A stretch of DNA of 64,000 nt from Spartobacteria bacterium (GCA_003134765.1 PLCM01000029.1:154891-218890); one strand, 5' to 3'; shown: positions 26,038-35,957, counted from the stretch's first letter. Made by a program: numbers and translations. Notes: generated from the sequence alone by a model not told the origin.

Positions 26038-26091
26038 AAGGTTAGAAGCTTTCCCACTTGAATTGCCCGCCGAACCGCCGGACATTTTTTC

Positions 26092-27096
26092 GTGCTAACA
26101 AAAACTTCGACAGCTGGTGGAGCGGTAATCGACGAACCGGTACGCAGTGAGGCGGCGGCAAAAGCTCCGGCAAAGCCTGCGTTGGACACGCAATCGAAAA
26201 CGGCGCCCGGGCAAGCCCGCGAGCTGACCATTTATCTCGACGGAAAATTCGTGCCGGAGGCGGAGGCGAAAGTTTCCGTGTTCGATCACGGGCTTCTCTA
26301 TGGCGATGGAATTTTTGAGGGCATTCGGTTCTACAACGGCCGCGTCTTCCGGCTCGAGGAACATCTCGAGCGGCTCTGGGACTCGGCGCGTTCCATTTGT
26401 CTCGAGATCCCGATCGGTCGCGGCGAAATGACCGAAGCCCTGCTCGAGACGATCCGCAGGAACGATCTGCGCGAGGGTTACATCCGGCTCATTGTCACGC
26501 GCGGCGTTGGCAATCTCGGTTTGAATCCGACGCAATGTAAGCGGCCAAGCATCATCATCATCGCGACGACCATCGCGCTCTATTCGAAGGAAGTTTGCGA
26601 GAAGGGCCTGACGGTGGTGACGTGCGCGACCCGACGGACCGGCGCGGCGGCGCTTAATCCGGCAGTGAAATCGCTCAATTATCTCAACAATGTGATGGCG
26701 CGGATCGAAGCGAACCTCGCCGGCGCCGATGAAGCGCTGATGTTGAATGATGCGGGCAACGTGGCCGAATGCACGGCCGACAATGTTTTCATCATCAAAC
26801 GAGGGCAAATCTTCACGCCGCCGATCTCGGCGGGCGCGCTCCGAGGCATCACGCGGTCCGTTGCGTTCGACATCGCCGCGGAGCTCGGAATCAAAATCAC
26901 CGAGACCGACCTGACGCGTCACGATGTTTTCGTGGCGGACGAATGTTTCCTCACCGGCACGGCGGCCGAAGTCATCCCGGTGGTGAAGGCGGACGGTCGC
27001 ACGATCGGGACAGGCCAGCCGGGTTCGATCACCCTGCGCATGATTAGCCGGTTCCGGGAAATGACGCGCGAAACTGGTACGCCGATCTTTGCCTAA
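26092..27096 (+). CDS. ilvE: Branched-chain amino acid aminotransferase
   Basis: A fold-type IV PLP enzyme that transfers the amino group between glutamate and branched-chain keto acids. The core begins TIYLDGKFVPEAEAKVSVFD, continues HGLLYGDGIFEGIRFYNG, carries NPAVKSLNYLNNVMAR with Lys193 as the PLP lysine, EALMLNDAGNVAECTADNVF and FLTGTAAEVIPV. It is 334 residues with the start at GTG 26092. The first 43 residues are Ala/Lys-rich and outside the domain, and no ATG exists between them and the core, so the start is uncertain. D-amino-acid aminotransferases share the fold but the motifs favour IlvE. Confidence 0.9.
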   Translation: MLTKTSTAGGAVIDEPVRSEAAAKAPAKPALDTQSKTAPGQARELTIYLDGKFVPEAEAKVSVFDHGLLYGDGIFEGIRFYNGRVFRLEEHLERLWDSARSICLEIPIGRGEMTEALLETIRRNDLREGYIRLIVTRGVGNLGLNPTQCKRPSIIIIATTIALYSKEVCEKGLTVVTCATRRTGAAALNPAVKSLNYLNNVMARIEANLAGADEALMLNDAGNVAECTADNVFIIKRGQIFTPPISAGALRGITRSVAFDIAAELGIKITETDLTRHDVFVADECFLTGTAAEVIPVVKADGRTIGTGQPGSITLRMISRFREMTRETGTPIFA

Positions 27097-27180
27097 CCGG
27101 ACCGAAAGCGCTGTCGGCGCAAAAGGTGCTCAGGAGTTGAGCGTTGAATGTTTCGAGCGTTTCGAGGTCTAATCACAGAG

Positions 27181-27672
27181 ATGTTGTGTGACGTTTGCAA
27201 ATGCAATGATGCGACAGTCTTCCTGACGCAAATCCTCGAAGGCAAGATGCAGAAGGTAAACCTCTGCGATGCCTGTTCGAAGGAGAAAGGCGTCCAGGAT
27301 CCGACCGGTTTTGCCCTGGCCGACCTGCTGCTCGGGATCGGCGCGGCCGAGGAGATCGAAAAAGGGACGCCGTCGCAGAAATGTCCGATGTGCGGGTTTA
27401 CGCAGGCCGATTTTAAAAAGACCGGCCGGCTCGGCTGCAGCGTCTGTTACCTGACCTTTGCCGAGGGGCTGACCAGTTTGTTGAAAGCAATGCATAAAGG
27501 CACCGAGCATGTGGGCAAACTTCCGCAGCGGGCTCATCGCGAGGTGGAGCGGGACGATCGGATGCGGGCGCTCAACGAAGATTTGCAGAAGGCGGTCGCA
27601 GCCGAGAATTACGAAAGCGCCGCGGCCTTGCGCGACCAGATCAAGCAACTCGAGCACGAGAAAGCGGTCTAG
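27181..27672 (+). CDS. mcsA: McsA-like zinc-finger, UVR-motif activator protein
   Basis: A 163-residue protein that in the family activates the arginine kinase McsB. Four CxxC pairs are visible (MLCDVCKC, LCDACSKEKG, KCPMCGFTQ, GCSVCY), suggesting two zinc sites. The C-terminus is a UVR helical motif (LNEDLQKAVAAENYESAAAL, then RDQIKQLEHE). An earlier in-frame ATG at 27148 would add 11 residues; 27181 places the first CxxC at the N-terminus as usual. It is followed by mcsB two bases after the stop and by clpC, so this is an operon for arginine-phosphorylation-directed proteolysis. Confidence 0.92.
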   Translation: MLCDVCKCNDATVFLTQILEGKMQKVNLCDACSKEKGVQDPTGFALADLLLGIGAAEEIEKGTPSQKCPMCGFTQADFKKTGRLGCSVCYLTFAEGLTSLLKAMHKGTEHVGKLPQRAHREVERDDRMRALNEDLQKAVAAENYESAAALRDQIKQLEHEKAV

Positions 27673-27674
27673 CC

Positions 27675-28796
27675 ATGAAGTTCGCGAATCTTATGTCGAC
27701 CGGCGGCGAATGGCTGCGCGGCGAGGGGCCACATCATCAAATCGTCATCAGCAGCCGCGTCCGACTTGCGCGCAACCTGAAACAGCGCGCTTTTCCCGGC
27801 TGGGCAAAGAAGGCGGAGCGCAGCGCGATTCTCGAGCTGATCAAGCCGCGCGTCGAAGAACTGCCCGAGATGCAGGATTCGTTTTCGGAATTGTTGCAGG
27901 ATCTGTCCGCGCTGGAAAAACAGGTCCTGGTGGAGCGGCATCTCATCAGCCGTGAACACGCCATGAAAAATGTGGGGAGCGCGGTCATTATGAACCGCCG
28001 CCAGACTTTGAGCATCATGATCAACGAGGAAGATCACCTGCGGATGCAATCGATCCGGTCCGGCCTCCAGTTGAAAAGTGCGTTCAAGCTCGTCGATAAG
28101 GTGGACAGCACGCTGGAGTCGAAGCTCGATTTCGCCTACGATTCGCGCCTCGGTTATCTGACGGCCTGTCCGACGAATGTCGGCACCGGCATGCGTGCCT
28201 CCGCGATGCTCCATCTGCCTGGCCTGGTCTTGAGTGATATGATCAACCAGGTCATTCAGGCCGTGAACAAGATCGGGCTCGCCGTTCGTGGCCTTTATGG
28301 GGAAGGCACCGAAGCGATGGGCAATCTTTTCCAGATTTCGAACCAGACGACGCTCGGCGAAAAGGAGGACGACATCGTGGTTCGCCTCAGCAAGGTGATC
28401 GAAACGATCATCGAGAAGGAACACGACGCGCGCCAGATGCTGATTCAGAAAAAATCGAACACGCTCTGGGACCAGATCGGCCGGGCTTATGGAGTCCTGA
28501 CCTTCGCGCACGCCATGACCTCGAAGGAAGCGCTCAATCTTTTGTCGATCATGAAACTGGGGATCGATCTCGGCGCGTTTCCGGAGGATCGGCGTCTGCC
28601 AATCGACGAACTGTTCATCGACACCCAGCCGGCCCATCTCCAAAAGAGCTCGCAGCAGAAGTTGAACGCGGAAGAGCGCGACCATCTCCGGGCGCAAATC
28701 ATCCGCGAGCGTTTGCGAGTGTTCCCTAAACCTGATATTACTAAAGTGGCGAAGGAATCGGAAAACGGAACGGCTCCCGAGCCGCCGAACCAATGA
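27675..28796 (+). CDS. mcsB: Protein arginine kinase McsB
   Basis: A 373-residue phosphagen-kinase-fold enzyme that phosphorylates arginine side chains and marks proteins for ClpC. The N-terminus contains IVISSRVRLARNLKQRAFPG (nucleotide-binding arginines), then NRRQTLSIMINEEDHLRMQ, and TACPTNVGTGMRASAMLHLP with the conserved cysteine. The C-terminal ERDHLRAQ matches the RDxxRA phosphoarginine-docking motif that drives allosteric activation. The last 20 residues are a disordered tail. It overlaps clpC by four bases (ATGA), so production is coupled. Confidence 0.95.
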   Translation: MKFANLMSTGGEWLRGEGPHHQIVISSRVRLARNLKQRAFPGWAKKAERSAILELIKPRVEELPEMQDSFSELLQDLSALEKQVLVERHLISREHAMKNVGSAVIMNRRQTLSIMINEEDHLRMQSIRSGLQLKSAFKLVDKVDSTLESKLDFAYDSRLGYLTACPTNVGTGMRASAMLHLPGLVLSDMINQVIQAVNKIGLAVRGLYGEGTEAMGNLFQISNQTTLGEKEDDIVVRLSKVIETIIEKEHDARQMLIQKKSNTLWDQIGRAYGVLTFAHAMTSKEALNLLSIMKLGIDLGAFPEDRRLPIDELFIDTQPAHLQKSSQQKLNAEERDHLRAQIIRERLRVFPKPDITKVAKESENGTAPEPPNQ

Positions 28797-31270
28797 ATAA
28801 TTTTACCCCGCGAGCCCAGCAAGTCCTGGCTCTCGCCCGCAAAGAAGCCGATCGCTTCAATCACAATTACGTCGGGACCGAGCACTTGTTGCTCGGCCTG
28901 ATCAAGCTGGGGCAGGGCGTGGCCGTCAACGTCCTCCAGAAAATGGGGCTCGATCTCGAAACCGTGCGGATGGAAGTCGAGAAGCAGGTCGGTTCCGGGC
29001 CGGAAACCAAAATGGTCGGCAACATTCCCTACACGCCCCGGGTGAAGAAGGTGCTCGCGCTCGCGGGCAAGGAAGCCAAGGCGTTAAACCATTCCTATGT
29101 CGGCACCGAACACATTTTGCTCGGCCTTTTGCGCGAAGGCGAAGGTGTCGCGGCCCGGGTGCTGAAAAGTCTCGAGGTCGATATCGAACGCACCCGGAAC
29201 GAGATTCTCAAGGAACTCGATCCGAATTTCACCCCGCCCGAGTCGGAGCAGGAGGGTGGGGGCGAGCCCTCGTCCGGGAAGAAGGATGTCAAGACGCCGG
29301 CGCTCCGGGCGTTCGGCCGCGATCTGACTGAATTGGCGAAAAAGGGCGAACTCGACCCGGTCATCGGGCGGCACAACGAAATTGAGCGGGTTATTCAAGT
29401 GCTCTGCCGGCGGACGAAAAACAACCCGGTGCTGCTCGGCGAGGCCGGTGTGGGCAAGACCGCGATCGCGGAAGGGCTCGCGCAGGAAATTGCCAACGGC
29501 AATGTGCCCGAGTTACTGCGCGACAAAAAGGTCGTGACGCTCGACCTCGCCCTCATGGTCGCGGGGACAAAATACCGGGGCCAGTTCGAGGAACGGATCA
29601 AAGCCGTGATGGACGAGATTCGCCGATCGAAGAACGTCATTCTGTTCATCGACGAATTGCACACCATCGTCGGCGCCGGATCGGCGGAAGGCGCCATGGA
29701 CGCGTCGAACATCATCAAGCCGGCCTTGAGCCGTGGTGAATTGCAATGCGTGGGCGCGACGACGCTGAACGAGTATCGCAAGTACATCGAGAAGGACGCG
29801 GCCCTGGAACGCCGTTTCCAGACAGTGAAAGTGGATGCCCCCACGATCGACGAAACGATCCTGATTCTGAAAGGGCTGCGTCCGAAGTACGAGCAGCACC
29901 ACAAGGCGAAATTAACCGACGAAGCTCTCGAGACCGCGGTGAAACTTTCCGAGCGCTACATCACGGGGCGTTTCCTGCCGGACAAGGCAATCGATGTCAT
30001 GGACGAAGCCGGCGCGCGGGCGCGGATCAACGCGATGACGCGGCCGCCCGACGTCAAGGAGATCGAACGCGAGATCGAAGAGATCCGCGTCGAAAAAGAG
30101 GCGGCGATCAAAGCGCAGGATTTCGAGAAGGCGGCCTCGCTTCGCGACAAGGAAAAGCAAACCAAGGAAAAGCTCGACAGCATTTTGACGAAGTGGCGGG
30201 AGGAGCGCGAGGAAAAGGAAGTCCTCGTGACCGCGGACGACATGATGCACATCATTTCGAAGGTGACCGGTGTTCCGCTCCAGCGGATGGAGCAGAAGGA
30301 AACGCAGAAGCTGCTCGCCATGGAAGGCGACTTGAGGCAGCGCGTTATCGGCCAGGACGAGGCGGTTACCGCCATCAGCAAGGCGTTGCGACGTTCCCGC
30401 GCGGATCTGAAGGATCCAAAGCGGCCCATCGGATCTTTTGTCTTCCTCGGGCCGACCGGAGTGGGCAAGACCTTCCTGGCGCGGACCCTGGCCGAATTCA
30501 TGTTCGGCGACTCCGACGCGCTCATCCAGATCGACATGTCGGAGTACATGGAGAAGTTCACCGCCTCGCGGTTGATCGGTTCGCCGCCGGGGTATGTCGG
30601 TTATGAGGAAGGCGGCCAGCTTTCCGAAGCCGTCCGGCGCCGTCCCTATTCGGTGGTGCTTTTTGACGAGATCGAGAAAGCCCATCCCGACGTCATGCAT
30701 TTGCTGCTCCAAATCCTGGAGGATGGAAAGGTCACGGATTCGTTAGGCCGGAAGATCGATTTCCGGAACACGATCATCATCATGACGTCGAACGTCGGCG
30801 CGGACCTGATTCGCCGCCAGACCACCATGGGATTCGGCGCACCGAAGGACACGCACGATTACGAAACGATGCGCGAGAAGATTCTGGAGGAAACGAAGCG
30901 CGTGTTTAAGCCGGAGTTCCTGAATCGGCTCGATGAGATCATCGTCTTCCATACTCTGAGCAAGCCGGACCTGTTGAAGATCGTCGACCTCGAAGTCGAC
31001 AAGGTGAAGCGGCGCCTGAAGCTGAAAGAGATCGAGATCGTGCTGGACGAACCGGCGCACGAATTCGTGATCAACAAGGGATACGACCCCACCTACGGCG
31101 CCCGGCCAATGCGAAGGGCGGTCGAGCGTTATCTCGAGGATCCGCTCGCGGAAGAGCTGCTCAAGGGCGGCGTCAAAGCGGGCGACATCGTCGAAGTGAC
31201 CGTTGCCGGCGACAAGCTCGCGTTCCATGTCGCCGAGCCGCACGGCAGCCCGGCGGCGAGCGCAAGCTAA
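28793..31270 (+). CDS. clpC: ClpC AAA+ unfoldase
   Basis: An 825-residue class I Hsp100 protein. Two N-terminal Clp_N repeats (residues about 5-145; the first includes [13 protein letters not shown], the second [13 protein letters not shown]) are the phosphoarginine-binding domain. Walker A of D1 is GEAGVGKT near residue 216, the middle domain carries a UVR-like helix ([20 protein letters not shown]), and D2 Walker A is GPTGVGKT near 553. TTMGFGAPK supplies the ClpP-docking loop. It unfolds McsB-tagged proteins for ClpP. The clpP gene and a CtsR repressor gene are not in the operon. Confidence 0.97.
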   Translation: MNNFTPRAQQVLALARKEADRFNHNYVGTEHLLLGLIKLGQGVAVNVLQKMGLDLETVRMEVEKQVGSGPETKMVGNIPYTPRVKKVLALAGKEAKALNHSYVGTEHILLGLLREGEGVAARVLKSLEVDIERTRNEILKELDPNFTPPESEQEGGGEPSSGKKDVKTPALRAFGRDLTELAKKGELDPVIGRHNEIERVIQVLCRRTKNNPVLLGEAGVGKTAIAEGLAQEIANGNVPELLRDKKVVTLDLALMVAGTKYRGQFEERIKAVMDEIRRSKNVILFIDELHTIVGAGSAEGAMDASNIIKPALSRGELQCVGATTLNEYRKYIEKDAALERRFQTVKVDAPTIDETILILKGLRPKYEQHHKAKLTDEALETAVKLSERYITGRFLPDKAIDVMDEAGARARINAMTRPPDVKEIEREIEEIRVEKEAAIKAQDFEKAASLRDKEKQTKEKLDSILTKWREEREEKEVLVTADDMMHIISKVTGVPLQRMEQKETQKLLAMEGDLRQRVIGQDEAVTAISKALRRSRADLKDPKRPIGSFVFLGPTGVGKTFLARTLAEFMFGDSDALIQIDMSEYMEKFTASRLIGSPPGYVGYEEGGQLSEAVRRRPYSVVLFDEIEKAHPDVMHLLLQILEDGKVTDSLGRKIDFRNTIIIMTSNVGADLIRRQTTMGFGAPKDTHDYETMREKILEETKRVFKPEFLNRLDEIIVFHTLSKPDLLKIVDLEVDKVKRRLKLKEIEIVLDEPAHEFVINKGYDPTYGARPMRRAVERYLEDPLAEELLKGGVKAGDIVEVTVAGDKLAFHVAEPHGSPAASAS

Positions 31271-31274
31271 GAAG

Positions 31275-31339
31275 AAGTGACGAGTTGGGGAAAACGTCGC
31301 TTCAGAAACTTGTCACTGGTCACATGTCACTCGTCACTT
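31275..31339. terminator. Inverted repeat between convergent clpC and xerC
   Basis: Arms AAGTGACGAG (31275-31284) and CTCGTCACTT (31330-31339) are exact inverted copies with an internal AC-rich repeat of GTCACT. It lies between two stop codons and may act as a two-way terminator; there is only a weak T-run. Confidence 0.55.
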
Positions 31340-31342
31340 TCT

Positions 31343-32242
31343 TTACGCCCTGGGATGCGCCTCGGCATAAGCTTTCTTCAGCCGTTCCACGGTGACATGC
31401 GTGTAAATTTGTGTGGTCGACAAGCTGGCGTGTCCGAGCAACGCCTGGACGCTGCGTAAATCCGCCCCGCCATCGAGAAGATGGGTGGCGAAACTGTGCC
31501 GCAGTTTGTGCGGGCTCACGGCGATCGGAATCGACGTGTGCCGCAGATAACGCCTTAACGTCAGCCAAATCGAGCGCGGTGAAATCCGGCGGCGGGATTT
31601 GTTGAGGAAGAGCGGTCCGCCGGGAACTTTCGCGGCGGCGCGATATCGTGACACCGACTCGAGGGCCGGCAGCCCGACCGGGCAAACGCGCTCCTTGCGT
31701 CCCTTGCCGAGAATGCGGACCGACTCGGTATAGATGTCGAGGTCGGCGACGTTGAGCGAGGCCAGCTCGGCCAGGCGCAAACCGCTGCTGTAAAACAGCT
31801 CGAGGATGGCGGCATCGCGCAATGGCATCCAGGAAGGAGCTGCTTTCTCCTTCGGAACCCGCAACGGAGCCGTGAGCAGCTCGTCGATCTGTTTCGGCGT
31901 GAGCACCAGGGGCAATTTTTTTTCTGCTTTCGGCAACTGCAGCTGCCGGACCGGATCGAGTGGCAGATTTTTTCGCTCGACCAAAAACCGGTAGAAGGTG
32001 CGGAAAGCGGAAAATTGCAGGCGAATGTAAGAGCGGGCCTGGCCGCTCTTCATCAGCTCAAACAGGTACTCGCGGAAATCGTCCGCGCTGCATTTCTGCC
32101 AGGAACGAACATTTTTTTGGGTGCGGAAGGCGGCCAGCGCCTGCCGATAAACGGCGAGGGTGCGCGCCGAAACGTTTCGCTCGACTTCGAGGAAGCGAAG
32201 GAACTCCTCGGCGAGTTTGTCGCGGGAGTTTCGGGCGGCCAC
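31343..32242 (-). CDS. xerC: Tyrosine recombinase XerC/XerD
   Basis: A 299-residue site-specific recombinase of the Xer group, which resolves chromosome dimers at dif. The SAM-like N-terminal domain (LAEEFLRFLEVERNVSARTL) precedes the catalytic domain. The active residues are visible: Arg in YSSGLRLAELASL, Lys in GKGRKERVCP, HKLRHSFATHLL (H-x-x-R), LGHASLSTTQIYTHV with the final histidine and the nucleophile tyrosine. Length and the lack of phage genes nearby favour a housekeeping Xer rather than a phage integrase. XerC and XerD cannot be told apart from sequence alone. Confidence 0.93.
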   Translation of the reverse strand: MAARNSRDKLAEEFLRFLEVERNVSARTLAVYRQALAAFRTQKNVRSWQKCSADDFREYLFELMKSGQARSYIRLQFSAFRTFYRFLVERKNLPLDPVRQLQLPKAEKKLPLVLTPKQIDELLTAPLRVPKEKAAPSWMPLRDAAILELFYSSGLRLAELASLNVADLDIYTESVRILGKGRKERVCPVGLPALESVSRYRAAAKVPGGPLFLNKSRRRISPRSIWLTLRRYLRHTSIPIAVSPHKLRHSFATHLLDGGADLRSVQALLGHASLSTTQIYTHVTVERLKKAYAEAHPRA

Positions 32243-32246
32243 GATT

Positions 32247-32750
32247 CTACTCGGGCTTTTCTACCTGGAGACGTCCGATGGCGGCCCGGTCGCGATCGCT
32301 GTACTGGCTGCGAAAAATCGGGACCGGGTTTGTCGAGATCAACTCGTATCGTTTCAGCACGAACTCGGGGTAAAAACCATTGCTGGCCGGCTCGTAGACG
32401 GTCTGACCGCTGAACGAGCCATAGAGTTTGTATTCGTAGTTATTATCGCTGCCGAAACTCAGTTTTTCGCGGTCCGGCGCGAGTTTTTCCTTTTCGTTGA
32501 ACACAACCAGCTGGGCCGTGCTCCAGGGCTGCCCCGGTTTCCGAACGTAACCCCAGAATTTGAAAACCGAGCCCTTGAAATATCTATGCCCGATAAAGTA
32601 ATCCCCGGGCGGTTCCGCTGCGATCTTTTGGGCGGCATCGATCCGGGCTTGCTGAATTCCCTGCGGCATCGTCGTCCCGCAGCCAGAGAAGAGAAACAGG
32701 CTTAAAACAACTTCGAAGGCGAAAACGATTCGAAACGTACGATTGCTCAT
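32247..32750 (-). CDS. Predicted lipoprotein
   Basis: A 167-residue protein with an N-terminal lipoprotein signal, MSNRTFRIVFAFEVVLSLFL followed by FSGC. The mature region is beta-rich (GDYFIGHRYFKGSVFKFWGY) and not recognised. The SD GGGAGA sits directly before an earlier ATG (32756), too close to use, and about seven bases before the ATG at 32750, which decides the start. It lies 4 bases upstream of xerC on the same strand, so the two may share a transcript. Confidence 0.75.
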   Translation of the reverse strand: MSNRTFRIVFAFEVVLSLFLFSGCGTTMPQGIQQARIDAAQKIAAEPPGDYFIGHRYFKGSVFKFWGYVRKPGQPWSTAQLVVFNEKEKLAPDREKLSFGSDNNYEYKLYGSFSGQTVYEPASNGFYPEFVLKRYELISTNPVPIFRSQYSDRDRAAIGRLQVEKPE

Positions 32751-32960
32751 GGACATTCTCCCTTTATCGCAGAGAACGTCCCCGCGCAATCCCTGGAGCC
32801 GCTTCGCTGTGCGAAGCGTTTGGTTGACCCGCGTCAAGGCGCGGCCCACCCGCCTTCGCCGGGCTCCGGCGTGGCAGGCGGGGCGGCGGCTCCAGGAAGG
32901 GGCAGCCACGCCCGCGATTCAGATTTTGCATCGTCGGCGGCTTCCTTCTACGATGCTCCC

Positions 32961-33224
32961 ATGCTGGAACTGGAAGTCTATGCGGCTGGGGTGCGCGACC
33001 TGAACAAGATCCTCGAGCTGGACATCGAACTCGGGCCGATTGCGGGTCTCCATTATAAGGTCGATCGCAACCATGACATTGTTTACACGGAACTCGAAAC
33101 CCCCACCGTGACCTTTCGCGAGATCCGTTCGATTTTTCGCAAGCTCGGGCTTGACCCGAAATTCGTCGGGGCGATTCCGGCGGAGCTGCGGCCCAAGACC
33201 AAGACGCAGTTGCTGGACGCCTAG
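32961..33224 (+). CDS. Small conserved hypothetical protein
   Basis: An 87-residue soluble protein starting MLELEVYAAGVRDLNKILEL. The layout suggests alternating strands and helices (LHYKVDRNHDIVYTELETP, then TFREIRSIFRKLGLDPKFVG). The last half resembles a ferredoxin-like alpha-beta arrangement, but I do not recognise the family. The ORF frame is open earlier, but the upstream part is GC-rich repeat-like sequence (32825-32915) and not credible coding. Confidence 0.6.
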   Translation: MLELEVYAAGVRDLNKILELDIELGPIAGLHYKVDRNHDIVYTELETPTVTFREIRSIFRKLGLDPKFVGAIPAELRPKTKTQLLDA

Positions 33225-33326
33225 GTGAAAAGCGGCGTGAATGATGACTGGTGATCGGCAAATGGTAAAGATAGGTGGCGGTGAGAAGCTACGACTCAGA
33301 GTCACTGATCACCATTCACCATCCCG

Positions 33327-34118
33327 ATGATCACAGGTTTTATCAGCGCCATTGGCCACCGGGTCATTTCGTGGGTCGTCTATACCGGTGACGTCGTGGT
33401 CTTGGCTGGCGAGACGATCAGCTCCGCCTTTGCGCACAAGATCCGGTGGCGCCTGTTCATGCAGCAGATCGTAGAGATCGGATTGCAGTCGCAGCTCGTC
33501 GTCATGATCACCGGCGCTTTTACCGGTGCCGTGTTTGCGGCCCAGACCTATTTTCAATTCAGCAAGCTCGGGATGGGTTCGGCAGTTGGAGCGGTAGTTT
33601 CGGTTTCGGTCTGTCGCGAGCTCGGTCCGGTCCTGACCGCCCTGATGGTGACCGGGCGGGTGGGGGCCTCCATGTCGGCGGAAATCGGCACCATGAAGGT
33701 GACCGAACAGATTGACGCCCTCCGCGCACTGGCCGTGCATCCGATCGATTACCTGGTCGTGCCGCGCACGCTGGCCATGATGGTTTCCATGCCGTTACTG
33801 GTCGCGGAGTGCGTCGGTATCGGGATCGTCGCAGGGTATTTTGTCGCCATCCACCTGCTGGAACTGAACGGCACCTACTACGTCGCGAACATGGTGCGCT
33901 GGACGCAGATGCGCGACATCATCATGGCGCTGACCAAGGCGTTTTGCTTCGCGCTGCTGATCGTCTTCATCAGTTGCCACAAAGGCCTGACGAGCCGCGA
34001 AGGCGCCGTCGGTGTCGGCCGGGCCACCACCGAGGCGGTCGTGAACGCCTCCCTGGCGGTTCTCATATTTAATTTCTTTCTGACCATGGGGCTCAACATC
34101 ATTTTCCCGGCCGGGTAA
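33327..34118 (+). CDS. mlaE: MlaE-family ABC permease
   Basis: A 263-residue membrane protein of the MlaE/YrbE family, the permease of a phospholipid/lipid transporter that works between the two membranes. Typical phrases include FTGAVFAAQTYFQFSKLGMG, VCRELGPVLTALMVTGRVGA, AEIGTMKVTEQIDALRALAV and, near the end, SCHKGLTSREGAVGVGRATT. Five to six hydrophobic helices are present. mlaF and mlaD follow on the same strand. Confidence 0.95.
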   Translation: MITGFISAIGHRVISWVVYTGDVVVLAGETISSAFAHKIRWRLFMQQIVEIGLQSQLVVMITGAFTGAVFAAQTYFQFSKLGMGSAVGAVVSVSVCRELGPVLTALMVTGRVGASMSAEIGTMKVTEQIDALRALAVHPIDYLVVPRTLAMMVSMPLLVAECVGIGIVAGYFVAIHLLELNGTYYVANMVRWTQMRDIIMALTKAFCFALLIVFISCHKGLTSREGAVGVGRATTEAVVNASLAVLIFNFFLTMGLNIIFPAG

Positions 34119-34128
34119 CAGTAAGGGA

Positions 34129-34226
34129 AGTTGAGAGTTGTTAGTTGAGAGATGCCTTTCGAAATGAGCGACGCGCCCTCAGTTCGAGAACCGGCTCTCA
34201 ACCCTCAACTACAGACTCTCAACTCC
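34129..34226. repeat. Inverted repeat of TTGAGAG units between mlaE and mlaF
   Basis: Imperfect arms AGTTGAGAGTTGTTAGTTGA and CTCTCAACCCTCAACT with CTCTCAACTC. Together they can fold into a hairpin covering nearly the whole mlaE-mlaF gap. Confidence 0.7.
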
Positions 34227-34232
34227 TCTTCC

Positions 34233-34964
34233 ATGATCGAGGTCCGGGGCCTGGTCAAAGGGATCGGACGCCAGGAAATCCTGCGCGGGATCGATCTTGC
34301 GGTCGCGAAAGGCGAGACCCTCGTCATTATCGGCCGCAGCGGCGGAGGGAAAAGCGTGCTGCTGAAAAACCTGATTGGATTGATGCAGCCAGACGCGGGC
34401 GAGATTTGGATCGATGGGGAAAACATAATCGGGCTGACCGAACGAAAGCTGGCCGCGATCCGGCTCAAGGTTGGCATTCTTTTTCAGGGCGGCGCGCTCT
34501 TCGATTCTATGACGGTCGAGGAAAACATCGCGTTCCCCCTGCATGAAGGCGGCGAACGCGATCCGAAAAAGATCGGGGAGAAAGTTCGCGAAATGCTCGA
34601 AGTCATCGAGCTGAAGGGAGAGGAAAAAAAAATGCCGGTGAACCTGAGCGGCGGAATGAAAAAGCGCGTCGGGCTGGCGCGCTCGATCATCCGCCGCCCT
34701 TCCTGTGTGCTTTATGATGAACCGACGGCCGGTCTTGATCCGGTCGTTTCGGACAGCATTAATCAATTGATTCGCCGCCTCCAGAAGCGTTTCGGCGTCA
34801 CGAGCATTGTCGTTACGCACGATATGAAAAGCGCCTTTCATGTTGCGGATCACATCGCCTACCTGCACGAGGGCCGGATTTATTTTTACGGCACACCACA
34901 GGAATTGGAGATCTCTCAGGACCCGTTAATTCAGGATTTCCTGCTGGGACGGTCGGAGCGGTAA
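34233..34964 (+). CDS. mlaF: MlaF-type ABC ATPase
   Basis: A 243-residue ATPase that powers the MlaE permease. Walker A is GRSGGGKSVLLKNLIGLM, the Q-loop is LFQGGALFDSMTVEENI (typical of MlaF), the signature is LSGGMKKRVGLARSI, and Walker B is CVLYDEPTAGLDPV. In-frame ATGs at 34152 and 34164 would add a tail encoded by the upstream inverted repeat; the domain begins right after the ATG at 34233, which is preferred, although no SD sequence is visible. Confidence 0.93.
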   Translation: MIEVRGLVKGIGRQEILRGIDLAVAKGETLVIIGRSGGGKSVLLKNLIGLMQPDAGEIWIDGENIIGLTERKLAAIRLKVGILFQGGALFDSMTVEENIAFPLHEGGERDPKKIGEKVREMLEVIELKGEEKKMPVNLSGGMKKRVGLARSIIRRPSCVLYDEPTAGLDPVVSDSINQLIRRLQKRFGVTSIVVTHDMKSAFHVADHIAYLHEGRIYFYGTPQELEISQDPLIQDFLLGRSER

Positions 34965-35033
34965 CGCGTCGAAATCTGGCTGACGCGGCGAGAACACGTG
35001 ATAAATTCGTTGAGCTAGATCCCCTGGAAAAAA

Positions 35034-35957
35034 ATGGCGACCCGTTATAGCGACAAAACTTTGGAGTTGAAAGTGGGCGGTTTTGTCCTCGTCGGGCTCG
35101 CGGTCCTGGCCGTGTTGCTTGTCCAGTTCGGTCGGATCGGGGAGGGATTTCAACAGTACTATCAATTGCTGGTGAAGTTTCCCGACGCGAGTGGCCTGCT
35201 TAAAGGCTCCGATGTCCTGCTCGCGGGCGCGAAAATCGGGCACGTCGCCGGCGGTCCCCGCCTCGCTGAATCGGGGCAGGGGGTAGAGGTTCCCGTCCGG
35301 ATATTCGATTTCGTCAAGATTCCGGCCGGCAGCCGGTTTACGGTGGGCTCTTCCGGTCTCCTCGGTGATCGATTCGTCGCGGTCACTGCGCCGACTCGGA
35401 TCGCCCAGGAATTCATCCCAAAGAACAGCGTGATCGAAGGAACGCGCGAAACGGGAATCGACGACCTGACGAAGGAAGGCGGTTTGCTGGTCGACGATCT
35501 CCGCACCGCCGTGCAGAACGCAAACACGGCGATCTCGCGCCTGAACAACGAAGCTCTTTCTCAGGCGAACCTGGACAACATCAAATCGGCGGTGGAAAAC
35601 TTGAATACGGCGACGACGGCGCTCGCCGCCTCCACCCAGAAGGTCGATGGCGTTCTCGACAAGGCGAGTGAAACGATGGACTCCGCCAAAAAAGCCGCGG
35701 ACGATCTGCCAGCGGCGATCGCCGATGCCCGGAAAACCATTCAGGCCGCCACCGAAGTGATCCAGAAGGCTTCGACCGGCAAAGGCGCGCTCGCCACTCT
35801 TTTGAGCAACCAGGAATTCGCCAACGATCTGCGCGCTTTGGTCAGCAACCTCCGCGCCCATGGTGTTCTCTTCTACAGAGACAGCGCGGCGAAGGAGGAG
35901 GCGCGCTCTCCGACCGACCGCCAACAGAATCCACCCCGCCGGAACCCGAGACCCTGA
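35034..35957 (+). CDS. mlaD: MCE-domain protein (MlaD-like)
   Basis: A 307-residue lipid-binding partner of MlaEF. The single N-terminal membrane helix (GFVLVGLAVLAVLLVQFG) anchors it and the MCE domain (about residues 40-140, with ASGLLKGSDVLLAGAKIGHV) forms the lipid-binding barrel. The C-terminal half is predicted alpha-helical coiled coil (NANTAISRLNNEALSQANLD, KAADDLPAAIADARKTIQAA), longer than in E. coli MlaD. Its stop overlaps the next gene's ATG as TGATG. MlaB and MlaC-type genes are not present. Confidence 0.9.
   Translation: MATRYSDKTLELKVGGFVLVGLAVLAVLLVQFGRIGEGFQQYYQLLVKFPDASGLLKGSDVLLAGAKIGHVAGGPRLAESGQGVEVPVRIFDFVKIPAGSRFTVGSSGLLGDRFVAVTAPTRIAQEFIPKNSVIEGTRETGIDDLTKEGGLLVDDLRTAVQNANTAISRLNNEALSQANLDNIKSAVENLNTATTALAASTQKVDGVLDKASETMDSAKKAADDLPAAIADARKTIQAATEVIQKASTGKGALATLLSNQEFANDLRALVSNLRAHGVLFYRDSAAKEEARSPTDRQQNPPRRNPRP

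Noticed and set aside
31343..32242. Integrase marking a prophage or genomic island
   Set aside because: The protein looks like a housekeeping Xer recombinase; no phage genes, att repeats or composition change were seen around it.
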